A stretch of DNA of 64,000 nucleotides, from contig NZ_CP055156.1 of the NCBI RefSeq assembly GCF_014217805.1, positions 1,550,001-1,614,000 on the forward strand, given 5' to 3'. This document shows, in pieces, positions 1 through 9,875 of this stretch. The translations under genes were made by a program, and so were the position numbers. The DNA comes from Adhaeribacter swui. Its GTDB lineage: Bacteria; Bacteroidota; Bacteroidia; Cytophagales; Hymenobacteraceae. The number at the start of each line of letters is the position of its first letter. Position 1 is the first letter of the stretch. Below the pieces are notes generated by a model that saw nothing but the letters and a program-made list of their open reading frames with translations, was not told the DNA's origin and ran no database searches.

Positions 1-70
1 TCTGCTACTTCCACTAAATGGAATAAATTTTTACTTATTTCATTTGGCCACCAACCCTACATTAAATTCA

Positions 71-3000
71 ATGAAAACAAACTTTACCTGTTATATTCTT
101 CCCTTATCGCTCCAGAAGCAAAAGTGTTTTACTATTTGGTTACTAGGATTTCTGCTTTTGTACCAGTCTGCCCAGGCACGAGTATCTTTAAATGAAAATA
201 ATTTAAAAAAAGCCGCGACTACCAATTATTCTGTTGCCTTTGCTGATTCTTGTGCGCTACTAAGTACTTTGCCTTGCTCTAAGTTGCAGGTGGGTTTGCC
301 GTTTAGCTTAAATTTTAACGCGCCGGTAGCTAAAACGCTTCCCGACCCGAACAAAGCCGGCACGGGCTTTACTTTAGCCTTACCTTACTCTGGCCTGCGC
401 TTACCCGAAGATAGTGCAGTTAGCATGGCTAAAGTACCGGGCTACGAGCCTACGAAACTAGTACTGGTTAATGGCGCGTTGCAAATCACAACCAACAAAG
501 GAGCGGCTGTTACTACCCAAAACAATCAAATTAATGCCTTAGGTGTGCAGGTAGATAGCCGCAATAAACTGCAAATAGAAACTACCCTGATTAACCCCTA
601 CAACGGTTTAGACTCGCAGCAAGCCGGCGTCTGGATTGGCTTATCCGATAAAATGTACGTGCAACTGGTAGTTTCGGGTAATCGCGTAGAGCTGCGCCGC
701 GAAGTAAACGATGTGTCTACCCAGGAAGACCGCCGAATGACGGAGGTAATCCCGGGTTTAGATACCCAGAAAGTACGTTTGCGGCTAGTAATTGACCCAG
801 CTACCAATACCGCTGAAGCTTTTTACTCGACCGATAGTCTTACTTATTTTAACGTAGGCGAAACTTACCCTACCAAAACTTTAAGCATTGCCAACATGGG
901 CCTGAACGCGAGCCGGGTTTACACAGGTATTCTGGCTTCACACCGAAATGGGGCTACACCGGTTACTTACGCTTTCGATGATTTTACAATTAAATTACCC
1001 GGCACCCCGTTAATCGTACAAGCCCCGGTAGATCAAGTATTTCCGGGCGATAGTACCGTCAGTTTTTCGGCGGGCCAGTACACTGATCCCGATGGGCAAC
1101 CTTTAACCTACACGGCTACCTTACTAGATGGCAGCCCCTTACCGGGGTGGCTTTCTTTTGCCAGCACCACCCAAACGCTCAGCGGCAAAACACCCGGCAC
1201 CGGCGCCGACTTAACCATTAAAATTACCGCCATCGATCCGTCCAACCTTTTTACAACGGCTACTTTTAAAGTTACGGTTCCACCCATCCCCTGTCCACCT
1301 TTTAGCCTGCTGCCTTGTTCCCGGTTAGCGATGGCTTTGCCTTTTTCTTTAAAATTTGATAATCCTAAGGCGAATACTTTATTAGAGCAAAGCGGGGTGG
1401 GTTCGGGCTTTACGATGGCGTTGCCGTATTCCGGTGCCCGCTGGTCAGAAGATAGCACCGCCAGCAATCCGGAAGCGCCAGGCTACGAACCCAGCAAATT
1501 ACTTTTAACCAACAGCGCTTTACAAGTTACTACTTATAAAGGCTCTGCTGTAACTACCCAAAACAACCAGGTAAACACCATGGGAGTTGGGGTAAACGGC
1601 CGCAATAAATTACAAATAGAAACTACCCTGATTAACCCCTACAACGGTTTAGACTCGCAGCAAGCCGGCGTCTGGATTGGCTTATCCGATAAAATGTACG
1701 TGCAACTGGTAGTTTCAGGTAATCGCGTAGAGCTGCGCCGCGAAGTAAACGATGTGTCTACCCAGGAAGACCTCCGTACTACTGCGGTAATTCCGGGTTT
1801 AGACACCCAGAAAGTACGTTTGCGGTTAGTAATTGACCCAGCTACCAATACCGCCGAAGCTTTTTACTCGACCGATAGTCTTACTTATTTTAACGTGGGT
1901 GAAGCTTACCCTACCAAAAATTTAAGTATTGCCAATATGGGCCTGAACGCGAGCCGGGTTTATACGGGTATTCTGGCATCGCACCGAAATGGGACTACGC
2001 CGGTTACATACGCTTTCGGCGACTTTAACGTGCAGGCCATTAGCGCTCCGGTGCAGCCGGCATTAACCTTTTTACCCAAGCAGCTAAATTACACGCTCGT
2101 TCCGGGAGGTACTATCGAAAAACAAACCACCGTGCTTACGGCTAATATTGGGGTACCTACCCTAAGCCTTACCAAAGACTCTACTGCTACCTGGCTGAAC
2201 TTACCAGCTACCCAAACCGGAACCCTTACCTTTGGCCCGGATCAAATCAGTTCTAACTTAACTCCCGGAATTTACCAAACCTGGGTAGCCGCTCAGGCCG
2301 AAGGGTACCAACCCGATACGCTTTTGATTCAGGTAACCGTTAATCCGCCAACTCCAGAAATTTTAGTAAACTTTCAGGACCCGGTTACTACGCCTCCAAT
2401 CGGTTGGTTGGTTGATTTCGGGCAAGCCTTTGGCCCGCGTACCGGCACGAACCAAGGCAGTAACTTTATTTATGGCTGGAAAAAACGCAGCGATAGCACG
2501 GCACTGGATTTATCGGTGGGCGGAACGATTCCGGGCAACGGCCGCAACCGCAACACTCCCGCGGATGTACGCCTGGCCACGCTCATGCACATGCAAGCCG
2601 ATGATATTCCGGGGTCGTTTAACGGGGTACAAGAAGAAGGCTACTGGGAAATTAAGGTGCCCAATGGCTTTTATGATGTTACTGTTACTGCCGGTGACGC
2701 CGCAGTAAACACTACAACCCCCGAAAGCCATAGCATTACGGTAGAAGGAGTAAAAGCTATCAGCAAATTTGAACCAAGCGGCAAAGCAGGTGCGCTTACC
2801 CGCTTTAAAACGGCTACGGCCCGGGTAACGGTAAAAGATTCGCTGTTAACCATTACCGCCGATGGCGGCGTTAATACCAAAATCAACTCTGCCCGCATTT
2901 TACCGGTAAGCACCGGCCCCTACGCATATTGGTCCACGGACTTGCAACAGATTACCATCCGGCAGGATTATGCCCCGGAAAAAACTTTCTCGCTGGAGTT

Positions 3001-6000
3001 AAATAATTCCTCGGCTTTGCCGGAAGTAACTTATAAATTAACGGCAACCTACGACTCCGGCGTGAAAGGTTGGCTAAAGTTTAATGCGAGCCATTACGGC
3101 ACTGAACCCAATATTAACTTCGACTATTCTGCCGCCCGAAATCTGCCGCCGGGCACGTACACGGCCACCGTATCAGCTACTGCCTCCGACTTTACGCCTG
3201 CTTTATTAATTGTAAAAATTACCGTACTGGAAGCCGAAAGCCTTCTGCCATATGTGGTATCCTCTACGCCCGAAAACGGGGCAACCAATGTAGATATCAA
3301 CACGGTTAGCATTGCGGCCAATAACCTTTTTGTACCGGAAGTTACCGGGCTGCGCGGCGGGGTTGACAATTCTACTTTAAATACTTCTACCGTTAAATTG
3401 TTTAAAATTACCGAAACCGATACTACGGCGGTTGTGGGGGTAGTACAAGGCACCGGTGGCGGCGATGCCATCAGCTTTTCGCCTACATACGCCTTAGAGC
3501 CCAATACTAATTATAAACTAGTAATTACGGGAGCGGTAAAGTCGAACAGCGGCTTGCCTTTTTTGCCTTACGAAGCGCTTTTTACCACCGGCTCTTATTC
3601 CAGCACAACAGGTACTTCTAAAATTGCGTTTACCAAAGAGCCGGTGCCCGCCACCATGGGCAAACAATACAGCAGCGTAGTTATTGGTCCGGATGGTAAA
3701 TTTTACGCCTTGCGCTTGAGCGGTACCATTGAGCGGTTTACGATTAACCCCCAGGATGGCACCTTAAGCAACATGGAACTGATACCAACCCTGGAACAAA
3801 AGTACGGCGAACGTTCCGCTATTGGCTTAACCTTTGATCCGGCGGCTACCGCTACTAACCTGATTGCCTGGGTTACTCATTCTTCCGGCGGCCTGTCCAA
3901 TGCCGGCACCTTCGACGGCAATTTATCCCGGCTTTCCGGCCCCGCATTAGCGGATGAACAGTTAATAATTACCCGCCTCCCCCGTTCTACCAAAGACCAC
4001 TTGGTAAACAGCGTAGCTTTTGGTCCCGATGGCGCTTTGTATATTAGCCAGGGTAGTAACAGCTCGATGGGCGCTTATGACCGGAGCTGGCAACAAGAAG
4101 AAAGCCTATTAGCGGGCGCTATTCTGCGCCTGGATTTAAATAAATTAAAAAATTTCATTTTGCCTATTAACGCCCGCACTACCGCCGACCAAAGCCTGAT
4201 TAATACGGCTCCGGCCGAATCGGTGTGGTTGATTGATGGCACATATAACCCCTATGCTACCAATGCGCCGCTTACCATTTACGCTTCCGGCATCCGGAAT
4301 GCCTACGACTTGGTATGGCACAGCAACGGGCAATTATATATTCCGACTAATGGCTCGGCAGCGGGTGGCAATACGCCGCGCGCCGTAGTGGGCACGCGGC
4401 GTCCAGATGGCACTTTTTACAATGGTCCCGTTATAGCAGCAACCCGCAGTGTACAAGTACAAAACGACTGGCTTTTCCGGGTTAATCCGCAACGGTCCAT
4501 GGGTTATTTTGGTCATCCAAACCCATTACGAGGGGAATTTCTGGCGCACCGGGGTTATGCCGACAATAACTTGTACCCGGCAGGAACCACATCGGACCCG
4601 AATTACCGCGGGGCGTCCTTTGATTTTGGCCTGAACAAATCGCCGAACGGTGCCATTGAATATAAAAGTGATGCTTTTGAGGGAGCTTTAAAAGGCAAAT
4701 TGCTGGTATGCCGGTTTAGTGGTGGCAGCGATATTATCATTCTGGAACCTGGTACTAAAGTAAACGATCCGTCTATTACGCCCGACAAAGATCAGAAATA
4801 TGACATTGTAAGCTCCCAAACAGGATCGGGCCTTTTCGGCATCGAGGGTTTATCGGGCTTTACCAACCCCTTGGATATTACCGAAGACCCCCAAACCGGA
4901 AACTTGTACGTGATTGAATTTAACTGGAATAACATCCCGGATAAAACATCGCAGATTACTTTACTTCGCCCGAAAGCAGTTACCACCATTGCTCCCATTG
5001 CCACCATAACACCAGCCAAAATCACCCAAAATGATGTAGCAGATGGATTACCGGGGAAAAAGAACACCATTACCGTTGGCAACAGCGGCAATGGTAATTT
5101 ACAAGTAACCCGTATCGTGCTGGAAGGAGTAGATAGCAGTCAGTTTGCCTTAAGTGGTATTCCCGAAATAAACGCGGCTTCGCCTTTAATTATCGCAGCC
5201 AATACGGCTTTTACTTTTAACGTGCTCTTTAACCCAATCACTACCGGCATTAAAACGGCTTCCATTAAAATTTACTTAGACAATTACCCGGTGCAGGAAG
5301 TAGTATTAAACGGATTGGGCACTACCGGCACTGGTGGCAGTAACGAGCCCGCCTTGCAAGCCATTGTTAGTGCGCATGGCTTAAATATAAATGTAGGCGA
5401 CGATGATGCGAATACGGCTATCATTCACAGCGCTAATGCCAAGGCGGCATTGCTGGGCGATGAAGTAGCGGTGCAGCAGTTTGTAAGTGCTTCAGCAGAC
5501 CCAATTACAGTGGAACCCCTAGCTGTTTTCAGCGATAAAGCCCCCGGAGGAAATGCTACGGCTTTAGGTTGGTATGCCCTAAGTAACCCCAACACCACCG
5601 AAGAATTATTTACGGTAGCCAACGATCAAAGTCAATCCATTCAGGTGCAGGCCACCGGGAAACACACTTTTGAAACCGACAACGCCCCATTTGGTTTTTA
5701 TACCCGCTGGCCTTCGCTCGCGGATCGGCTGGTATACAGCAAAGATTCGCTTAATACCTTCGCGAATGCTATTCCGCACCATTTCCGGGCCTATCCTTTA
5801 AAAAATCCGGATAATACAGTGGTACCAGATGCTTATTTAATTGCCGTGGAAGCTGTCGGCGAAGATCAGGATTACCAGGATCTGGTATTTATTGTACGGC
5901 ATGTAAAACCCTACGTAAAAGTACCGGATGTGCTCGGGGAAGAACCAGATGAGCCAGACTCAACCGATACGGATTCTAAACTAGCTTTGCAGTTATACCC

Positions 6001-6241
6001 GAACCCGAACCCCGGCGATAGAATAAATGTAGCACTAAAGAACTTCGCCGCTAAAGAACAAATAACGGTTACCATTTATGATTTATCTGGGAAATCAATT
6101 TTTTCAAAAAATATAACGGCCGATAGTCAGGGGAATATTACGACGCAGTTTGTACCCGAACATCCGATTAGCCGGGGCATGTACCTCATCAAAGCCACGG
6201 CTCCTTCGGGCGTGCTTAGTACCAAGCTGCTTATAGAATAG
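71..6241 (+). CDS. Giant secreted multi-domain protein with T9SS C-terminal sorting domain
   Basis: A roughly 2056-residue exported protein. The ATG at 71 is preferred over the upstream TTG at 44 because it opens directly onto a signal peptide (basic start, hydrophobic WLLGFLLLY core, cut near QAQA). The frame is open back to the window edge, so a longer form cannot be excluded. Domains in order: two copies of a lectin/concanavalin-like module (nt 251-1003 and 1292-2044) around a cadherin/He_PIG-like Ig domain; a viral BACON-like Ig stretch; a malectin-like carbohydrate-binding domain (nt about 2360-2920); another Ig stretch; an SbsA-type Ig (Big_5) domain from LPYVVSSTPENGATN; a glucose/sorbosone-dehydrogenase-like beta-propeller (nt about 3600-4975); an ASH/choice-of-anchor domain; a DUF4114-like domain ending DYQDLVFIV; and a T9SS sorting domain (LYPNPNPGD to the C-terminus). 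Probably cell-surface glycan binding or oxidation; substrate unknown. Confidence 0.85.
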   Translation: MKTNFTCYILPLSLQKQKCFTIWLLGFLLLYQSAQARVSLNENNLKKAATTNYSVAFADSCALLSTLPCSKLQVGLPFSLNFNAPVAKTLPDPNKAGTGFTLALPYSGLRLPEDSAVSMAKVPGYEPTKLVLVNGALQITTNKGAAVTTQNNQINALGVQVDSRNKLQIETTLINPYNGLDSQQAGVWIGLSDKMYVQLVVSGNRVELRREVNDVSTQEDRRMTEVIPGLDTQKVRLRLVIDPATNTAEAFYSTDSLTYFNVGETYPTKTLSIANMGLNASRVYTGILASHRNGATPVTYAFDDFTIKLPGTPLIVQAPVDQVFPGDSTVSFSAGQYTDPDGQPLTYTATLLDGSPLPGWLSFASTTQTLSGKTPGTGADLTIKITAIDPSNLFTTATFKVTVPPIPCPPFSLLPCSRLAMALPFSLKFDNPKANTLLEQSGVGSGFTMALPYSGARWSEDSTASNPEAPGYEPSKLLLTNSALQVTTYKGSAVTTQNNQVNTMGVGVNGRNKLQIETTLINPYNGLDSQQAGVWIGLSDKMYVQLVVSGNRVELRREVNDVSTQEDLRTTAVIPGLDTQKVRLRLVIDPATNTAEAFYSTDSLTYFNVGEAYPTKNLSIANMGLNASRVYTGILASHRNGTTPVTYAFGDFNVQAISAPVQPALTFLPKQLNYTLVPGGTIEKQTTVLTANIGVPTLSLTKDSTATWLNLPATQTGTLTFGPDQISSNLTPGIYQTWVAAQAEGYQPDTLLIQVTVNPPTPEILVNFQDPVTTPPIGWLVDFGQAFGPRTGTNQGSNFIYGWKKRSDSTALDLSVGGTIPGNGRNRNTPADVRLATLMHMQADDIPGSFNGVQEEGYWEIKVPNGFYDVTVTAGDAAVNTTTPESHSITVEGVKAISKFEPSGKAGALTRFKTATARVTVKDSLLTITADGGVNTKINSARILPVSTGPYAYWSTDLQQITIRQDYAPEKTFSLELNNSSALPEVTYKLTATYDSGVKGWLKFNASHYGTEPNINFDYSAARNLPPGTYTATVSATASDFTPALLIVKITVLEAESLLPYVVSSTPENGATNVDINTVSIAANNLFVPEVTGLRGGVDNSTLNTSTVKLFKITETDTTAVVGVVQGTGGGDAISFSPTYALEPNTNYKLVITGAVKSNSGLPFLPYEALFTTGSYSSTTGTSKIAFTKEPVPATMGKQYSSVVIGPDGKFYALRLSGTIERFTINPQDGTLSNMELIPTLEQKYGERSAIGLTFDPAATATNLIAWVTHSSGGLSNAGTFDGNLSRLSGPALADEQLIITRLPRSTKDHLVNSVAFGPDGALYISQGSNSSMGAYDRSWQQEESLLAGAILRLDLNKLKNFILPINARTTADQSLINTAPAESVWLIDGTYNPYATNAPLTIYASGIRNAYDLVWHSNGQLYIPTNGSAAGGNTPRAVVGTRRPDGTFYNGPVIAATRSVQVQNDWLFRVNPQRSMGYFGHPNPLRGEFLAHRGYADNNLYPAGTTSDPNYRGASFDFGLNKSPNGAIEYKSDAFEGALKGKLLVCRFSGGSDIIILEPGTKVNDPSITPDKDQKYDIVSSQTGSGLFGIEGLSGFTNPLDITEDPQTGNLYVIEFNWNNIPDKTSQITLLRPKAVTTIAPIATITPAKITQNDVADGLPGKKNTITVGNSGNGNLQVTRIVLEGVDSSQFALSGIPEINAASPLIIAANTAFTFNVLFNPITTGIKTASIKIYLDNYPVQEVVLNGLGTTGTGGSNEPALQAIVSAHGLNINVGDDDANTAIIHSANAKAALLGDEVAVQQFVSASADPITVEPLAVFSDKAPGGNATALGWYALSNPNTTEELFTVANDQSQSIQVQATGKHTFETDNAPFGFYTRWPSLADRLVYSKDSLNTFANAIPHHFRAYPLKNPDNTVVPDAYLIAVEAVGEDQDYQDLVFIVRHVKPYVKVPDVLGEEPDEPDSTDTDSKLALQLYPNPNPGDRINVALKNFAAKEQITVTIYDLSGKSIFSKNITADSQGNITTQFVPEHPISRGMYLIKATAPSGVLSTKLLIE
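251..2044 (+). repeat. Two intragenic copies of a 250-codon module, offset 1041 bp
   Basis: Nucleotides 251-1003 and 1292-2044 encode the same module 347 codons apart. The first third is diverged, but about 573-870 and 1614-1911 are nearly identical in DNA, including synonymous sites, for example the shared block encoding GVWIGLSDKMYVQLVVSGNR. This points to recent duplication or gene conversion inside one gene. Confidence 0.9.
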
Positions 6242-6331
6242 AGAATAGGTAGATTTTAGCTATAAAGCTCTCTTTTTTGTCACCCAAATTACAAGGCACT
6301 ACAATTTTTTAAATTTTTCTATTTTTCCGCT

Positions 6332-6395
6332 CTGCGTAGAGTTAGCAAAGCGCTCTACGCAGTTACCGGAAAGCCAATCTCCCGATTGGCGTAAC
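6332..6395. terminator. Pair of hairpins between convergent genes
   Basis: Two adjacent stem-loops: a 10-bp perfect stem 6332-6341/6353-6362 (CTGCGTAGAG with CTCTACGCAG), then GCCAATC/GATTGGC (6373-6379/6384-6390) inside an outer GTTAC/GTAAC stem. T-rich DNA flanks the first hairpin. They sit between the convergent ends of the large secreted gene and the histidine kinase, so they probably end transcription from one or both sides. Confidence 0.55.
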
Positions 6396-6430
6396 AACAG
6401 AAGTTTGCCAAAACAGCAAAATTTAAAAAT

Positions 6431-7792
6431 TTAAAATTGCAAGGTAAAAGTAGTGCCTTGATCTTCCTTGGATTTTACCTGGATATTGCCTTTGTGCAGG
6501 TGCATGATTTGTTTGGCTAAACTCAGGCCGATGCCGGAGCCGTCTTTGTGGGCGGTAAAGAAAGGAATAAAAATGCTTTCAATAATTTCTTCGGGAATGC
6601 CGCTGCCGTTATCCGTTACCTCGATGTAAATTTTTTCGTTTTCCTGCTTGCCAGCTACCAGTTTAATGGTGGGATTAGGCCGATCGATAACCGCCCGTTG
6701 CGCATTCAATATCAGATTTATTAGTACCTGCTCCAGTAAGCGCGGATCGGCTTGCAAGGTTAAATCAATGGCGTTTATTTCGGTTACCAGCAAAATGCCT
6801 TTTTCCTCCAGTTGCGGGTTCATGAGGGTGTAAATGCTGTTGAGCAATTCTTCTACGTACACCGTTGTAAGCAGCAAATCGTTTACTTTGCTTAAGTTGC
6901 GATAGGTTTTAGCGAAACGCAGCAAGCCTTCGCCCCGGTTCTGGATAATGCCAATGCCTTCTTCTAAATCCTGCAGCAAATCGGCATTGGGTTGTAGTTG
7001 ATGCTCTTGCTCGTATTGTTCGCGGTTTAGCTGCAAGTGGCGGCGCATGGTATCGGCCAGCGACGAAATAGGCGCTACCGAGTTCATGAGTTCATGCGTC
7101 ATCACGCGCAGCAGTTTTTGCCAGGCTTCGTTTTCGGTTTCGTCGATGGCGGTGCTAACGTTTTTAAAAGCTACCAACAATAAATCGCGGTGCTGCATTT
7201 TAAAAGCCGTAGCCGACAACAGCAACTGCATGGGTTGCTGGTTAATTTTTAATTTTATAAGTTGATTGTCGTTGGGCTTTAGCTTAATGATGCCGTCGTA
7301 TAAAACCTCGTTTCGTTTCTGGAGCGAATGAATATTTTTTAAATAAGGCAGGCCCAGCGTGCGTTTAAAAGCTTCGTTTATCCATTCTACTTCGCCGTTG
7401 GCAGCATCATACGAAATAATACCGGTATCAATTAATTGCAGAATGGTTTGCAGATAATGGTACTGCGCCTCTTTCTCGAACTGCAGTTGCTTAAACGTAT
7501 TGTTAATCTGGTTAAAAGCGTGGTGCAATTGCCTAAGCGACGGGTTAGTGTGTTTTTCGTTAAACTGCTGTGAAAAGTCGCGGTACTTTACGGCCATAAT
7601 AAATTTAGCCAGCTCGTTGTTGCTGCGCGTTACGTAACGGGCCAGTTCCCAAACCAAACCCACTAAAATACTACCCGCAAAAATTACCTGCGGATACGCG
7701 CGCTCCGAGAAATAATAAACCGCACCGTAAACCAGAATCAGAATAAAAATTAGTCGAAAGAAAATACCGACTTCGAGGCGCTTAAATGTCAT
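6431..7792 (-). CDS. PAS-containing sensor histidine kinase, NtrB-like
   Basis: A 453-residue membrane histidine kinase. Two short hydrophobic helices lie near residues 10-28 and 34-52, with almost no periplasmic loop, so the signal is likely sensed in the membrane or cytoplasm. A PAS-like domain (about 105-215) precedes the phospho-acceptor motif MTHELMNSVAPI with His233. The catalytic domain shows the N box (LINLILNAQRAV), G1 (DNGSGIPEE) and G2 (DGSGIGLSLA). The gene overlaps the 3' end of the regulator gene by 11 bp and is transcribed after it, so the two are very probably cognate partners. The stimulus cannot be read from the sequence. Confidence 0.9.
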   Translation of the reverse strand: MTFKRLEVGIFFRLIFILILVYGAVYYFSERAYPQVIFAGSILVGLVWELARYVTRSNNELAKFIMAVKYRDFSQQFNEKHTNPSLRQLHHAFNQINNTFKQLQFEKEAQYHYLQTILQLIDTGIISYDAANGEVEWINEAFKRTLGLPYLKNIHSLQKRNEVLYDGIIKLKPNDNQLIKLKINQQPMQLLLSATAFKMQHRDLLLVAFKNVSTAIDETENEAWQKLLRVMTHELMNSVAPISSLADTMRRHLQLNREQYEQEHQLQPNADLLQDLEEGIGIIQNRGEGLLRFAKTYRNLSKVNDLLLTTVYVEELLNSIYTLMNPQLEEKGILLVTEINAIDLTLQADPRLLEQVLINLILNAQRAVIDRPNPTIKLVAGKQENEKIYIEVTDNGSGIPEEIIESIFIPFFTAHKDGSGIGLSLAKQIMHLHKGNIQVKSKEDQGTTFTLQF

Positions 7793-9158
7793 GTTTCTCG
7801 AGGCGGCGGTACAAGGCCGTGCGGGTAATGCCTAATTCTTTGGCGGCTTTCGAAATATTACCTTTGTTACGCTCAATTACGCGCATAATGGTGGTGCGTT
7901 CTACCTCACTAAGTTGCAGCGGGCCTTCGTCGAGGGTAGGTGCTGCGGCCGCATGCACGGGTTGCTCCATCGCCGAGAAAGCAAAATCCTGGGGCCGGAG
8001 TTCTTGCCCGTCGGCCAGAATAATGGCGCGCTCCACGGCGTGTTGTAATTCCCGGATGTTGCCCGGCCAACTGTGTTGCTTTAATTTTTTAATGGCTCCT
8101 TCCGAAATGTAAGGTACCGGTTTGTGATTTTTTTCGGCATAATGCGTGGCAAAATGACGGGCCAGCAAAACCACATCGTCGCCGCGTTCGCGCAGGGGCG
8201 GCAAGGTAATTTCTACGGTATTAATGCGGTAAATTAAATCTTTCCGGAACTGGTTTTTGGCGGCCAACTCATAAATAGGCACATTAGTCGCCGACACCAA
8301 ACGGATATCCACGGGAATTTGCTGGTTGCTGCCCAGCGGAATAACTAATCGGTTTTGCAGCGCGGTAAGTATCTTAGCTTGCTGCGGCAATGAGATATTG
8401 CCAATTTCATCCAGGAATAAAGTACCCCCATTCGCGGCCTCAAACCGGCCGGTGCGGTCTTCTTTGGCGTCGGTGAAAGAGCCTTTTTTGTGCCCGAACA
8501 ACTCGCTTTCGAACAATCCTTCGCTAAGCGCAGCCAGGTCGGCACAGATAAATGGCTTACCTGCCCGGAAAGATTTTTGGTGCAGGGCTTTAGCTACCAG
8601 TTCTTTACCCGTTCCGTTTTCGCCCAAGATTAAAACATTGGCTTCGGTAGGCGCAATTTTTTCAATTTTGTAAAAAACATCCTGCATTACCTCCGACTGG
8701 CCCAGCATATCAAAACCTTCGGTGGTTGCTTTGGGTCGCGCAGTTGTTTTGCTGGTACTATCGCCTTTGGCCCGACCGGCGCAAGCTTTTTCTAAAGCCT
8801 CCAGTAACTTTTCGTTGCGCCAGGGTTTTACAATAAAATCGGTGGCGCCTTCTTTTAAGGCTCGTACAGCTAATTCCACGTCGCCGTAAGCCGTAATCAT
8901 TACTACGGTGGCGTTTTTATCTTTTTCCAGAATTTTGTTTAACCAGAAAAAACCTTCGTTGCCCGTATTCAAGGCACTTTTATAATTCATGTCCAGAAAA
9001 ATAACATCGAAAGGCTGCTTCGATAAAAGCGAAAGCAAGTTTTCGGGGTTCTTTTCCGTTACTACTTCTTTTACTTCGGTTTTCAGTAGCATTTTTACGG
9101 CAAACAGCACGTCGGTTTCATCATCTACTACTAATACCCGGGCATTTTTGGCGTTCAT
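7782..9158 (-). CDS. Sigma-54-interacting response regulator, NtrC/AtoC family
   Basis: A 458-residue regulator with the classic three-part layout. The receiver domain has acidic DDE near residue 11, phospho-acceptor Asp56 (VIFLDM) and Lys111. The AAA+ domain has Walker A GENGTGKE and the family blocks ELFGHKKGSF and GGTLFLDEIG. The C-terminal Fis-type helix-turn-helix contains NISKAAKELGITRTALYRRL. The loop that normally reads GAFTGA reads GSFTDA here; related A-F-T-D-A forms are familiar from Bacteroidota regulators of this family. It is first in a two-gene unit with the overlapping histidine kinase. Target promoters are not identifiable from this window. Confidence 0.92.
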   Translation of the reverse strand: MNAKNARVLVVDDETDVLFAVKMLLKTEVKEVVTEKNPENLLSLLSKQPFDVIFLDMNYKSALNTGNEGFFWLNKILEKDKNATVVMITAYGDVELAVRALKEGATDFIVKPWRNEKLLEALEKACAGRAKGDSTSKTTARPKATTEGFDMLGQSEVMQDVFYKIEKIAPTEANVLILGENGTGKELVAKALHQKSFRAGKPFICADLAALSEGLFESELFGHKKGSFTDAKEDRTGRFEAANGGTLFLDEIGNISLPQQAKILTALQNRLVIPLGSNQQIPVDIRLVSATNVPIYELAAKNQFRKDLIYRINTVEITLPPLRERGDDVVLLARHFATHYAEKNHKPVPYISEGAIKKLKQHSWPGNIRELQHAVERAIILADGQELRPQDFAFSAMEQPVHAAAAPTLDEGPLQLSEVERTTIMRVIERNKGNISKAAKELGITRTALYRRLEKHDI

Positions 9159-9875
9159 GTTTGGATCGATTAAAATTATAAAGTATCGGCGCGCCAGAAA
9201 TTAAAAAAATCCCGATTAGAACTATTAAACCCGTAGTCTATACCTAATTAAAAGGTAATCAAGTTGTAGCTACAGGCCAGATTTTATTTTTAATCTGCTG
9301 GCTTAAAATCAGGTACAATTTAAAAATAATCCAGCAAATATTATATGGATATCCTGTTTCTTCCTTCAGATTTACATAATTCTGAATTAATTTTTAAAAA
9401 GTATAGCTAACTCTGAATACCAATAGAGACAGAGAGGGAGAATTTTCCATTAAATTTTTTTCAAGCAAACTACTCTTTGCCTTTACTATCATGATGGGAT
9501 TTGGGTCTAGAAAGTTTTTGATTAAAAAGGTTGTTTGCCTAAAACAGCACAATGTTTTTTTGGTAGTTTACGGTATTCTGCACGATAAAAGATTATAGAA
9601 GCCTTGAAATTAACTTTGTATTCCCTGACAAATGCGCTTCGGTTATAGGTGCCCGATCAGGATTTAAAGTATAATTTATGGCGGGTGCCTCTACAAAACC
9701 GATTTATTATGCAGCAGGTAATAAATACTAATAAAATGATCCCGGCAGAACAGGTGCCTGTTCTGCCGGGACATGTATTTTTCTGGCGGTTTAGTTAAAG
9801 CTTTCCAGTAGCTGGCTATATACACTGAAAATACTATTAAAACCGACAGTATGTTTGCTTCGGGAGAACCTATTA
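9159..9875. other. 717-bp intergenic stretch
   Basis: The stretch lies between two minus-strand genes. I find no convincing coding region. It must hold the promoter of the regulator gene (near 9160-9300) but I see no good copy of the Bacteroidota promoter. The only strong structure is the palindrome at 9740-9771, listed separately. Confidence 0.6.
9740..9771 (-). terminator. Perfect 15-bp palindrome, probable terminator of the S9 peptidase gene
   Basis: Arms TCCCGGCAGAACAGG and its exact complement are separated by only TG. It lies 105 bp beyond the stop of the minus-strand peptidase gene. Read on the minus strand it is followed by TCATTTTATT, a T-rich tail, which fits an intrinsic terminator. 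With a 2-nt centre the real loop must be larger, and the site could also bind a dimeric protein. Confidence 0.6.

Noticed and set aside
1-70. Gene start upstream of 71 for the giant protein
   Set aside because: The frame is open to the window edge, but the signal peptide starting at 71 makes that the natural start. This can only be settled with upstream sequence.
8326-8673. 115-codon antisense frame inside the sigma-54 regulator gene
   Set aside because: It mirrors the strongly conserved AAA+ coding sequence, which explains the open antisense phase.
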